Both the position numbers and the translations under genes were made by a program. From the NCBI GenBank assembly GCA_963774155.1, contig CAVZDW010000010.1, positions 62,001 to 126,000 of the forward strand: DNA of 64,000 bases, written 5' to 3'. The notes beneath the pieces were generated by a model. It ran no database searches, had not been told where the DNA came from, and saw only the letters and a program-made list of their open reading frames with translations. The stretch comes from DASSUW01 sp963774155 (GTDB lineage Bacteria; Actinomycetota; Thermoleophilia; Solirubrobacterales; Solirubrobacteraceae). Of this stretch, positions 17,750 through 26,319 are shown in pieces (position 1 is the stretch's first letter; every line of letters begins with the position of its first letter).

Positions 17750-19972
17750 CTAGCCTGGATCCAGGCGCGCGCGGCGGAGCGCGGCCGGAGCCAGCGCCCG
17801 GCGCCAGCCGTCCGCCAGCCGCCCGAGCGCCGCATCCCACGTCCGCTCGCTCACCGCCGCCAGGCCGCCACGCGCCAGCGCCGCCCTGGCGCCGGGCGAC
17901 GAGGCCAGCGAGGCGACGACCTCGCCGATCGCGCCTGCGTCCGGCGGGCAGAGCACGCCGGAGCGGCCGGAGTCGATCAGCTCGGCCGGGCCGCCGGCTC
18001 GCACCGCCACCACCGGCAGGCCCGAGGCCTGCGCCTCGAGCAGCACCTGCCCGAACGTGTCGGTCTGCGAGCAGAAGAGCATCAGGTCGGCGCTCGCGTA
18101 GGCGATCGCGAGATCCTCGCCGTCGAGCCAGCCCAGGAAGGTCGCCGCGTCGCCGAGTCGCGAGCGCAGCTGCGCCTCCTCCGGGCCGCCGCCGGCCAGC
18201 AGCAGGTGCAGCCGGGGATCGCGCGAGCGCGCCTCCAGGAAGGCGTCCGCGAGCAGGTCGACGCCCTTCTCCACGGTCTGGCGCCCCGCGTAGAGCACGT
18301 TCACCCGGTCGCCGAACACGCCGGGCTGCCGCTTCTCCGGCGAGAACCGCGAGATGTCCACGCCGCGGTCCCAGCGCCCGATCCGGTCGGCCTCCACGCC
18401 CAGGTCCACCAGCCGCGCGTCCGACGCGGCCGAGGGGGAGAGCACCACGTCGCACGCCCCGTAGAAGGCGCCGAGCGCGACGGCCATGCCCTGCTCCAGC
18501 GCCGGGTCGCCGGACCGCAGCCCCGCGTAGGCGGCCAGCTCCGTGTGGTACGAGCCGGCCAGCGGCACCTCGAGGATGCGGGCGGTCAGCGCGGCGGCGA
18601 CGCCCGCAGGCCCCGGCGAGCACACGTGGACGAGGCTGTAGCGCCGTTCGCCGAGCGCCTCGACCACGGCCAGCGGGCTGGGCACGCCGATCTTCAGGCC
18701 GGCGTAGAAGGGGATGTCGACGTCGGCGACCGCGGGCAGCCGCCGGTCGACGTTCATGTCGGTGCCGATGACGTCGACCTCGAAGTTGGCGACCCCGCGC
18801 TCGCGGATCTCGTCCAGCGTGTGGGTCACGCCGTGCATGCCCCCGATCCCGTCGGCCACGAGGGCGACGCGGACCGGCTCGCGCTCGGACGTCCGGTGCT
18901 TCTCGCGCGAGAGGAAGGCGGTCGACGGCATGTACGGCACGACCGGGACGCAGGCCTCGAACAGGGCGAGCGGCGTCTCGCCGCGGAGCACGCGCGTCAC
19001 CGCGGCCTGCAGCCCGCGCTCGTGCCGCCGTCGCGCCCGCCGCAGCAGGTCCGCGTGGGAGAAGCCGTCGGACTGCAGCCAGGCCAGCAGCTCGCCGTCG
19101 CTCATCCCGAGACCGACCGACGTCAGCCAGGCGCGCAGCAGCGCCCGCGCGTCGTCCGGCCCGAGGTCGAGCTTGACCTCGCCGGAGCGCGCGACCACCC
19201 GCTCGGCCATCTTCAGGACGACGGCGGGGTCCGGGGCGGCATCGCCCGAGCCGCGGCCGAGCGCGCGGACGGTCAGCGCCATCGCGGCGTGCGCCCACTT
19301 CTCGGCCGAGCCCTGGTCGCCGTGCGCGGCGACGCGGCCGGCCCGCACGTGGGCGAGGTACTCCTCGACCGACGCGGCGGCCGGCGACTCAGTCCACGTC
19401 CGCCCGATATCGATCCCGGCGTGATCGTCGGTCCCGCCGATGCCGGTGCCCCCGTGCGTGTCGATGTAGATCGCCGACGGGAGGTTGAGCTCCGGCGCGC
19501 GCGAGCCGTTGCGGACCTCCCAGATCGGGAAGAGCTCCGCGAGGCGACGGCGATGGCGGGCGGCGAGCGGCGCCGCCACCGCGTAGAACGGATGGGCCAG
19601 CGCGCACGCGATCTCCCGGTCGTGGAGGTACGAGGCCACCGTCTCGACATCGCCCGCGAGCTCCTGCAGCTTCGCGTGGTCGTCGGGCGTGATGCCGTAA
19701 CACAGGATGTGCACCTCCTGGGGCTCGCCGGCGAAGCTCGCCGTCAGCTCCTCGGAGATGAACACGTCCGGCCGATCGGCGATCTCCAGGGCCCCGGCGA
19801 CCGTGTCGTGGTCGGTGATGGTCACGAAGTCCATCCCGCGCCGCTTGGCCAGCTCGTAGACCTCCTCGGGAGGCGTGGCGCACTCGGGGAGGCCGAGCGC
19901 GGTCTGCACGCCGAGCCTCGATTCCTGCGAGGCGGTTGAGTGGACGTGCAGGTCCGCTCGCGTAGTCTTCAT
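17750..19972 (-). CDS. PHP domain-GT4 glycosyltransferase fusion
   Basis: ATG at 19972 (MKTTRADLHVHSTAS) gives 740 residues. Residues 1-300 form a PHP phosphoesterase domain with metal-binding motifs DLHVHST, TITDHDT and ALAHPF. A helical linker follows. From about residue 370 comes a GT-B glycosyltransferase of family 4: VALVADGIGGMHGVTHTLDE, then LSPSAASDARL, LYAGRQTVEKGVDLLADAF and the C-terminal FGQVLLEAQASGLPVVAVRAGG, where the Glu of EAQASG would contact the donor nucleotide sugar. The fusion suggests removal of a phosphate and transfer of a sugar by one chain. It is divergent from a GH31 gene. The donor and acceptor are not known. Confidence 0.85.
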   Translation of the reverse strand: MKTTRADLHVHSTASQESRLGVQTALGLPECATPPEEVYELAKRRGMDFVTITDHDTVAGALEIADRPDVFISEELTASFAGEPQEVHILCYGITPDDHAKLQELAGDVETVASYLHDREIACALAHPFYAVAAPLAARHRRRLAELFPIWEVRNGSRAPELNLPSAIYIDTHGGTGIGGTDDHAGIDIGRTWTESPAAASVEEYLAHVRAGRVAAHGDQGSAEKWAHAAMALTVRALGRGSGDAAPDPAVVLKMAERVVARSGEVKLDLGPDDARALLRAWLTSVGLGMSDGELLAWLQSDGFSHADLLRRARRRHERGLQAAVTRVLRGETPLALFEACVPVVPYMPSTAFLSREKHRTSEREPVRVALVADGIGGMHGVTHTLDEIRERGVANFEVDVIGTDMNVDRRLPAVADVDIPFYAGLKIGVPSPLAVVEALGERRYSLVHVCSPGPAGVAAALTARILEVPLAGSYHTELAAYAGLRSGDPALEQGMAVALGAFYGACDVVLSPSAASDARLVDLGVEADRIGRWDRGVDISRFSPEKRQPGVFGDRVNVLYAGRQTVEKGVDLLADAFLEARSRDPRLHLLLAGGGPEEAQLRSRLGDAATFLGWLDGEDLAIAYASADLMLFCSQTDTFGQVLLEAQASGLPVVAVRAGGPAELIDSGRSGVLCPPDAGAIGEVVASLASSPGARAALARGGLAAVSERTWDAALGRLADGWRRALAPAALRRARLDPG

Positions 19973-20087
19973 GTCACAAGAGCATCTACTCGTTTTCCAG
20001 GGATTTCGTGACCATCGCGCTATCAGCCGGTGACCGTCCTGTGAAGCCCGTGCGGAGACGCGGCGAGCGTGGGGAATCGTCCCGCCG

Positions 20088-22169
20088 ATGGGGCGCACCG
20101 TCGTCACGGACGACCTCGAGGTGCGGCGCGACGGCCGCCGCCTTCTCGGACCGATCACCGTTCGCATCCGGGACGGCGAGATCGGCGACCACTTCATCCA
20201 GTGGAGCGAGGGCGTCGTGGCGATGGAGACGCTCGGCGACCCGCTCGAGCTCGACAGCCGGCTCAGCGTCGAGGTCGCCGGCGACCACGTCACGCTGACG
20301 CTCGAATGCGAAGCCGGCGCCGCGCCGATGCGCCGCCTCGCGTTCGTGTGGCCCGGCCATCCGGAGGAGCGCATCACCGGCCTGGGGGCGCGGCACGGGC
20401 TCCACGTCGACCAGGCCGGCCGCAGCGTCACGCTCGGCGCCGACCGGCGCTACACCGGACCGGACTGCCCGGCCGACATGCTCGACCTCGGCGGCATCCC
20501 GCAGGGCGACTACGCGCCCGTCCCGTGGGCGCTGTCCTCGCGCGGCTGGGCCGCGTGGCTGGAGACCGACGGTCCGGGCGCGCGCTTCGCGCTCGGCGAC
20601 GACATCGAGATCTCCGCGCGGCAGGCGGCCGGCCCGCTCAAGCTCCACCTCTTCACCGCGTCGACTCCCGCCGCGCGCCTGCGCGCGTTCCTGCGAGCGG
20701 CGAGCGCGATGCCCACCCTGCTGCCGGAGTGGGCCTACGGCCACTGGAAGAGCCGCGACATCTACGAGCACCAGCGCGACGTCGAGGACGACTTCGACGG
20801 CTACCGCGAGCACGGCATCCCGCTCGACGCGATCGTCATCGACTCGCCCTGGGCGACGCAGTACAACACCTGGGAGTTCAACCCGCACCAGTTCCCCGAC
20901 GCGCAGGGCCTGATCGACCGCATGCGCGCCGCGAGGGTGCGCACGGTCGTCTGGGTCACGCCCTGGGTGAACGTCGACTCGAGCGACGGGCAGCGGCCGC
21001 CGGACCCCGAGTCGGCGAGGCTCCATCGCGCGCCCGCCGCCAACTACGAGGACGGCCGCCCGCACTACGTGCAGGGGCCGGACGGCGAGCCGTGGGTCTC
21101 CCAGTGGTGGATGGGCACCGGCTCGCCGATCGACTTCACGTCGCCCGCGGCGGAGACCTGGTGGCGCGAGCAGGCCAAGCGCGTCCTCGCCATGGGCGTC
21201 CAGGGCATCAAGGCCGACGACGGCGAGGGCTTCTACTACCCGCCCGAGGTCCGGTTCGCCGACGGCCGCACGGGCGCCGACGCGGCGTGGGCCCAGGGCC
21301 TGCTCTACCGCCGCTCGATGCAGCGGGCGCTGGACGAGACCCACCCCGGCGAGGGCGTCATCTTCGGGCGCCCGGGCTGGACCGGCCAGCAGGCCGTGGG
21401 CATGACGTGGGGAGGCGACCAGCCGTCGGACTTCTGGTCGCTGCGCACGCTGGTCGCCGCCACCCTGACCGCCGCCGCGTCCGGGTTCTCCAACTGGTCG
21501 CACGACGTCGGCGGCTACCTCGGCGAGCAGCTCATGTCGCGCTGCCCGAAGGAGCTGCTCCTCCGCTGGGTCCAGTTCGGCTGCTTCACGCCGCTCATGC
21601 ACGCGCACGGCCGCTTCGCGCAGGAGGCGTGGACCTACGACCGCGAGACGCTCGACCTCTACCGCGAGTACGTGCTCCTGCACGAGCGGCTCGTGCCGTA
21701 CGTGCGCGCCGCCGCGCTCACCGCCGCGCGCACCGGGCTGCCGATCATCCGGCCGCTGCTGCTCGTCGACCCGAAGGACCCGCGCGGGTGGGCGATCGCC
21801 GACGCCTACGCCTACGGACCTTCGCTCTGGGTCGCGCCGGTGCTGGAGGACGGGGCGCGCGAGCGCGAGATCGAGCTGCCGCGCGGCGACTGGATCGACT
21901 TCTGGACCGGCGAGCCGGCCGCCGAGGGGGTTGCCGCGGCGCCGCTCGGACGGATCCCGGTCTTCGTGCGGCGCGGCTCGATCCTCATCACGTACCCGGC
22001 CGAGCGCGTCGCCTCCGGCCTCGGAGCCGACGGCGAGCTGGAGGCCACCCTGTGGGGCGAGCCGCCCACCGGCCGCGCGACCGCGCGCACGGCCGAGGGC
22101 CTCGTCGTCCGCTACACCCACGGCCACTGGTCGGCGACCGGCGACGTGAGGTTCGCCCGGCGGGCGTAG
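20088..22169 (+). CDS. Glycoside hydrolase family 31 (alpha-glucosidase/alpha-xylosidase)
   Basis: The 693-residue protein has an N-terminal beta-sandwich and a GH31 barrel. The nucleophile Asp377 is in GIKADDGEG (KTDFGE in YicI), and the acid/base Asp444 is in TWGGDQPSDFW. Further family motifs are DAIVIDSPW, FSNWSHDVGGYLG and the C-terminal RRGSILITYP. There is no signal peptide, so it acts on imported or internal alpha-linked glycosides. It is divergent from the PHP-glycosyltransferase gene across 115 bases that must hold both promoters. Confidence 0.93.
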   Translation: MGRTVVTDDLEVRRDGRRLLGPITVRIRDGEIGDHFIQWSEGVVAMETLGDPLELDSRLSVEVAGDHVTLTLECEAGAAPMRRLAFVWPGHPEERITGLGARHGLHVDQAGRSVTLGADRRYTGPDCPADMLDLGGIPQGDYAPVPWALSSRGWAAWLETDGPGARFALGDDIEISARQAAGPLKLHLFTASTPAARLRAFLRAASAMPTLLPEWAYGHWKSRDIYEHQRDVEDDFDGYREHGIPLDAIVIDSPWATQYNTWEFNPHQFPDAQGLIDRMRAARVRTVVWVTPWVNVDSSDGQRPPDPESARLHRAPAANYEDGRPHYVQGPDGEPWVSQWWMGTGSPIDFTSPAAETWWREQAKRVLAMGVQGIKADDGEGFYYPPEVRFADGRTGADAAWAQGLLYRRSMQRALDETHPGEGVIFGRPGWTGQQAVGMTWGGDQPSDFWSLRTLVAATLTAAASGFSNWSHDVGGYLGEQLMSRCPKELLLRWVQFGCFTPLMHAHGRFAQEAWTYDRETLDLYREYVLLHERLVPYVRAAALTAARTGLPIIRPLLLVDPKDPRGWAIADAYAYGPSLWVAPVLEDGAREREIELPRGDWIDFWTGEPAAEGVAAAPLGRIPVFVRRGSILITYPAERVASGLGADGELEATLWGEPPTGRATARTAEGLVVRYTHGHWSATGDVRFARRA

Positions 22170-22179
22170 GATCGCTCGC

Positions 22180-22932
22180 ATGGGCGAACGCACGAGCTAC
22201 GCACCCGGCACCTTCTCGTGGGCGGAACTGGCGACGAGCGACGCCGAGGCGGCGAAGGGCTTCTACACCGCGCTGTTCGGCTGGAGCTACGACGACCAGC
22301 CGATCCCCGACGACGGCGTCTACTCGATGGCGCAGCGCGACGGGAAGACCGTCGCCGCGCTGTTCAGCTCAGCCGGGCAGCCGCCGCACTGGAACTGCTA
22401 CGTCACCGTCGAGAGCGCTGACGCAGCGGCGAAGGCCGCCGAGCGCCTCGGCGCCGAAGTCGTGGCCGACGCCTTCGACGTGATGGACGCCGGCCGCATG
22501 GCCGTCTTCACCGATCCGGCCGGCGCGGCGCTCTCGGTCTGGGAGCCCCGCGGCTCGATCGGCGCCGAGCTCGTCAACACTGCGGGCAGCATGACCTGGA
22601 ACGACCTCATCACCTCGGATGTCGAGAAGGCGGCCGCCTTCTACGGCGAGCTGTTCGGCTGGACGACACAGGAGATGGCCGACTCCGGCGGCTACCACGT
22701 GATCTTCAACGGCGAGCGCAGCAACGGCGGGATGGTGCAGCGCGACGACGTCCCGCCGTCCTGGGTCCCGTACTTCGGCCACGAGGACGTGAGCCGCCTG
22801 GCGGCCGAGGTCGGCGGCCTCGGCGGGACCGCGCTCGGCGACGTGATCGCGATGTGGCAGGGCTCGATCCTGACCGTCCTCGATCCGCAGGGCGCAATGT
22901 TCGCCGCCTGGACCGGCCACTACGACGACTAG
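22180..22932 (+). CDS. VOC family protein with two tandem domains
   Basis: The 250-residue protein contains two VOC modules in tandem: FSWAELATSDAEAAKGFYTA, with AVFTDPAGAALSVWEP, and MTWNDLITSDVEKAAAFYGE, with TVLDPQGAMFAAW. This duplicated arrangement is typical of actinobacterial CFP30/hydroxylase-associated VOC proteins of unknown substrate. It lies ten bases after the GH31 gene and is probably co-transcribed with it. Confidence 0.9.
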   Translation: MGERTSYAPGTFSWAELATSDAEAAKGFYTALFGWSYDDQPIPDDGVYSMAQRDGKTVAALFSSAGQPPHWNCYVTVESADAAAKAAERLGAEVVADAFDVMDAGRMAVFTDPAGAALSVWEPRGSIGAELVNTAGSMTWNDLITSDVEKAAAFYGELFGWTTQEMADSGGYHVIFNGERSNGGMVQRDDVPPSWVPYFGHEDVSRLAAEVGGLGGTALGDVIAMWQGSILTVLDPQGAMFAAWTGHYDD

Positions 22933-23159
22933 GGGCTGAGCTCGCGCTCGACCTCCGCGATGAGCTCCTCGTGGAGCTCGATGTAGCTCCGCAGGAAGCC
23001 GACGGCGATCAGCAGGTACTTGCGCCGGTGGGGGAGGTCGACCGTGCCGGCCTCGGTCTCGTCGAGCCGCGCGCGCAGGTCCTCGAGGTCCTCCCGCAGC
23101 GTCGCCATGCTCTTGCGCGTGACCTCCTCGCCCACGAGGTCGGCGACCACCGGCTTCAA
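22929..23159 (-). CDS. Remnant or short protein of unknown family, 5' end lost
   Basis: The last 75 or so codons of this leftward frame are coding-like (LKPVVADLVGEEV, TLREDLEDLRARLDETEAG, RRKYLLIAVGFLRSYIELHEEL) and end at 22929, overlapping the VOC stop by four bases. Upstream of about 23160 the frame runs into the antisense of another gene fragment. Possible starts are TTG 23159 or ATG 23108; the latter has GAGGAGGT at a long spacing. I do not recognise the family. It may be translated as a short protein or be the 3' end of a broken gene. Confidence 0.4.
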   Translation of the reverse strand: MKPVVADLVGEEVTRKSMATLREDLEDLRARLDETEAGTVDLPHRRKYLLIAVGFLRSYIELHEELIAEVERELSP

Positions 23160-23165
23160 CTCGTT

Positions 23166-23324
23166 CTCAGCGAGGCCGCCGAGCCGCCGCCGTTCTGGCG
23201 CCCGGCCGTGCTCGAGGGCGTCGCCCGCGAGGCGATCCTCGAGGCCGTCCGCCCGTGCCGTCGCGAGGACGGGAGCTACGCGCTCCCGAACGAGTGGCAC
23301 TTCCTCAGATGCGGTACACGGTGA
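23166..23324 (+). pseudogene. 3' fragment of a SAM-dependent methyltransferase-like gene
   Basis: About 45 rightward codons (EAAEPPPFWRPAVLEGVARE, then GSYALPNEWHFL) have strongly GC-rich third positions and read like the C-terminal end of a class I methyltransferase. No upstream part remains: before about 23160 the coding signal moves to the opposite strand. The fragment overlaps the end of the HD gene by 20 bases. Family assignment is from memory of typical C-terminal ends and is tentative. Confidence 0.4.
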
Positions 23325-24111
23325 GCAGGCGCTTCTCGTGCTCGGCCTGGATCTCGGCGACCACCTCGATGTGATCCTCGAGGCCTGACCCGCGGAGCTT
23401 GCGCGCGAGCAGCTCGTCGACCTGGAACACCCCGGCCGAGTTGTTCATCTCGATCTCGACGCGGATCGTGCGCTGCTCCCCGGGCAGGATGCGCACCTCG
23501 TCGATGGCCGCCGCCGAGAGCGAGTGGATGTTCGGCAGGTGCGCGTCCATCGCCACCCGCGAGCGGCCGTGCTCCATGTCGAGCGCGTCGGCCACGCGCA
23601 CCACGCCGGCCTCGAGCGTCAGGGGCCGGCCGCCGCTGCGGTGGCCGATGATCGCGTGGAGCGCCTCGGAGGAGACGATCGTCCGCTCCGGCTCCTCGTA
23701 GACGTCGGCCAGCAGGCGCGACAGCTGGTCGGCGGCGAGGAACAGGCTGTAGGCCTCGTGGTCGACGCGATGGATCGACATGCCGAGGTCGTGGAGGAGG
23801 CAGCCCGCGGCGATCACCACCTCGGCGTCGCGCGCCGTGAGCCCGTAGTCGCGCTCGATCGACGACTCCACGCCGCCCTGCTTGAGCAGCCGGAAGACGC
23901 GCAGCGCGCGGTTGAGCACGATCTGCAGGTGCACCCAGGAGTGGTCGCTCATCTCCAGGCGCTCGGCCGTCACCTGGGCGGCGTGCCAGCGGGCCTTGAG
24001 CTGGGTGTCGCCGTTGCAGGCGGCGAGGAACGCGGAGAGCTTGCGGTTGCGCTCGCTCGGCGCGTGGATGTTCATGGCGTCGATCGCCTCGCGCAGGGGG
24101 ATCTCAGGCAT
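23305..24111 (-). CDS. HD domain protein
   Basis: ATG at 24111 overlaps the WS/DGAT stop by eight bases, so translation is probably coupled. The 268-residue protein has an HD metal site: SDHSWVH, then GCLLHDLGM, then ADALDMEHGR. A C-terminal beta domain follows (TIRVEIEMNNSAGVFQVDE and EVVAEIQAEHEKR). HD proteins are metal-dependent phosphohydrolases of nucleotides or similar compounds; this subfamily is uncharacterised. It is the last intact gene of a four-gene operon with a WS/DGAT acyltransferase. Confidence 0.8.
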   Translation of the reverse strand: MPEIPLREAIDAMNIHAPSERNRKLSAFLAACNGDTQLKARWHAAQVTAERLEMSDHSWVHLQIVLNRALRVFRLLKQGGVESSIERDYGLTARDAEVVIAAGCLLHDLGMSIHRVDHEAYSLFLAADQLSRLLADVYEEPERTIVSSEALHAIIGHRSGGRPLTLEAGVVRVADALDMEHGRSRVAMDAHLPNIHSLSAAAIDEVRILPGEQRTIRVEIEMNNSAGVFQVDELLARKLRGSGLEDHIEVVAEIQAEHEKRLLTVYRI

Positions 24112-25420
24112 CGAGGGCATCATCCAGGAGCTCGTCGAACGCGGCGTCGATGTCCTCCGCCAGGCGTTCGGCGTCCGGGAACGTGACCGGGTCGGCCGTG
24201 AGGCCGAAGCACACGTTGCCGGCCACGGTGACGACACCGATGGAGAGCGCGTGGTTGGCGGAGAGCGGCACGGCGGAGTGCACCTCGCGCAGGCGGCAGC
24301 CGCGGAGGTAGCGGGGCACGGCCGGCCCGGGGACGCTGGAGATCGTGAGGTTGAACAGCCGCGGGTGCGCGAAGGCGTGGGCGAGCGTCCGCTGCACCGG
24401 CCCCGGGGTGAGGGCGAGCATCCGGAAGGCGGCGTCGAGCTGCTCGGCCTCGCCGTCGCGCTGGCGCTGCGAGGTCGCGCGATGGACGAGCTCGAGCCGG
24501 GCGACCGGGTCGTGCACGTGGCAGGGCAGCTCGAGGAAGACGAACGAGATGCGGTTGCCGCTCGCCGAGTCGGCGGCCGAGCGCACGTCGGCGGGCACCA
24601 TCACCTTCAGCGGGGCGGGCTCGTCGAGCGAGCGATGCAGGCCGCCGGCGCAGGCGGCGAGCACGACGTCGTTGGGCGTGACGCCGAAGCGGCGGCGGAT
24701 CGTGCGCAGCTCGTCGACGGTGCGCGTGAGGCGCACGTGGTGGCGGCGTCCGGAGCCGCGCACGTTGAGCGGCGAGCCCGGGGCGAGCGGGAGCACCGTG
24801 TGGCCCGCCATGCGCGCGGTGTCGGGGAGCGCCCGCGCGTTGGCGGCCAGCCGCAGCGGCGAGGCGACGAGCTGCGCGGTCTCGCCGATCCGGTCGGCGA
24901 TGGCACGGCCGAGCCGCTGGCCCGGGGTCGGGGCGGGCTCCGGCGCGGGGCCCGGGTCGTCGCCCGCCGGCGCGTCGGGGTCCGCGTCGAGCAGCAGGTT
25001 GCCGAGCTCGACCACGGCGGTGCCGTCGACCATGCAGTGATGGGCCTTGCCGACGAGCATGAGATCGTCGCTCACCCACATCTCCCACAGCGGCCGGTCG
25101 CGGGGCAGCGGGGTCGAGAACATGGCGTCGATGTCGAGGTCCGCGCCGATCGGGTGCAGGTGGAGCTCGGGATGGAAGTCCGGGTCGTCGATCCACACCG
25201 GGTCGTGGACGCCGAGCGGCACGTCCGCCAGCCGCTGGCGGTACCGGTGGGCGCGCCCCATCCGCGCCGCGATGTGCGCGACCAGCTCCTCGGCGTCGGG
25301 CGCCGGGCCGGTCTCCGGCGGCTCGAACCGCGCCACCCAGCCGACGTGCATCGGCGCGAGCGGGCTCTCGACCGCGAGGAACGACGCGTCGAGCGCGGAC
25401 AGGCGCTCGGGGACGATCAC
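24104..25420 (-). CDS. Wax ester synthase/diacylglycerol acyltransferase (WS/DGAT)
   Basis: A GTG start at 25420 (VIVPERLSALDASFLAVE) overlaps the upstream stop as GTGA. The 438-residue protein has the catalytic HHxxxDG motif as KAHHCMVDGTA near residue 130, plus the family segments SALDASFL at the start, TPNDVVLAACAGGL, VMVPADVRS and NLTISSVPGP. These enzymes esterify diacylglycerol or fatty alcohols with acyl-CoA to form triacylglycerol or wax esters for storage. The neighbouring hydrolase and HD genes are co-oriented and coupled. Confidence 0.93.
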   Translation of the reverse strand: MIVPERLSALDASFLAVESPLAPMHVGWVARFEPPETGPAPDAEELVAHIAARMGRAHRYRQRLADVPLGVHDPVWIDDPDFHPELHLHPIGADLDIDAMFSTPLPRDRPLWEMWVSDDLMLVGKAHHCMVDGTAVVELGNLLLDADPDAPAGDDPGPAPEPAPTPGQRLGRAIADRIGETAQLVASPLRLAANARALPDTARMAGHTVLPLAPGSPLNVRGSGRRHHVRLTRTVDELRTIRRRFGVTPNDVVLAACAGGLHRSLDEPAPLKVMVPADVRSAADSASGNRISFVFLELPCHVHDPVARLELVHRATSQRQRDGEAEQLDAAFRMLALTPGPVQRTLAHAFAHPRLFNLTISSVPGPAVPRYLRGCRLREVHSAVPLSANHALSIGVVTVAGNVCFGLTADPVTFPDAERLAEDIDAAFDELLDDALDA

Positions 25421-26319
25421 CCGCCGCCTCCCTCGAGCAGCGGCCGCCAGTGGTCCGCCGACAGGTTGGCCGGCTCGGTGCCCGCGCAGAACTCGGTCAG
25501 CAGCCGGGCGAAGCGGCGCGGGTGGTCGGCGTGCGGCATGTGCCCGGCTCCGGGGAACACCTCGAGGCGGCTGCCCGGCATCGCCTCGTGGGCCGCGATC
25601 CCGTGCTTGACGGGGATGATCGAGTCGTCCTCGCCCCAGACCACGAGCGTCGGCAGGAGGGCGGCGAGCGCGAGGCGGTCGTGCGCGCTGACGCGCTGGC
25701 CGCCCGGCTCGATGACGGAGCGGACGGTGTGGAGGAAGGCCTGGCGGGAGCCCGCGTTGTCGAGCGAGGCGAAGCCGTCGCCGAGGATCTTCAGGTCGCC
25801 GTCCGGCGCCAGCTTCACGCGGCGCAGGAGCCCGCCCGCCAGGCGCCCGACGCGCATCAGCTCGCGTGAGGTGAGCACCGGCAGCACCCAGTCCGCCCCG
25901 GGCAGCGCCGCCGCGCGCAGGATCAGGTGGACCTCGCGGCCGAGGCCGCCGCTGGAGACGAGCACCATGCGCTCGCAGCGCTCGGGGAACTGGTAGGCGA
26001 ACTGCATGGCCACGCCGCCGCCGAGCGAGTGGCCGACCACGGTCACGCGCTCGTGCCCGAGCGCCGTGAGGACGTCGCGCACGCCGCTGGCGTGGGCGCC
26101 GAGCGAGTAGTCGCCGCGTGGCGTGGCCGACTCGCCGTGGCCGAGGAGGTCCGGGGCGATCAGCGTGAAGTGGCGGCTGAGCGCCTTCGCCACCGGCTCC
26201 CACGTCTCGGAGGAGTTGGCGATCCCGTGCAGGAGCAGCAGGACCGGCCCGTCGCCCGCCGTGCGGTAACTGACGCGGTGACCGTGCAGGGTCAGCTCAT
26301 GCGACTCGAGGACAGCCAT
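25417..26319 (-). CDS. Alpha/beta hydrolase with Ser nucleophile
   Basis: ATG at 26319 (MAVLESHELTLHGHRVSYRT) overlaps the upstream stop by one base. The 300-residue enzyme has an oxyanion motif LLLHGIANSS, nucleophile elbow VVGHSLGGGVA, acid in VVWGEDDSIIP and His in GAGHMPHADHP. The family includes lipases and esterases, and the operon context beside a WS/DGAT suggests a lipid or acyl ester substrate. That link is inference. Confidence 0.88.
   Translation of the reverse strand: MAVLESHELTLHGHRVSYRTAGDGPVLLLLHGIANSSETWEPVAKALSRHFTLIAPDLLGHGESATPRGDYSLGAHASGVRDVLTALGHERVTVVGHSLGGGVAMQFAYQFPERCERMVLVSSGGLGREVHLILRAAALPGADWVLPVLTSRELMRVGRLAGGLLRRVKLAPDGDLKILGDGFASLDNAGSRQAFLHTVRSVIEPGGQRVSAHDRLALAALLPTLVVWGEDDSIIPVKHGIAAHEAMPGSRLEVFPGAGHMPHADHPRRFARLLTEFCAGTEPANLSADHWRPLLEGGGG

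Noticed and set aside
19986..22193. A 735-codon leftward frame opposite the GH31 gene
   Set aside because: Shadow of the GH31 gene, which has intact catalytic motifs; the leftward frame has no recognisable domain.
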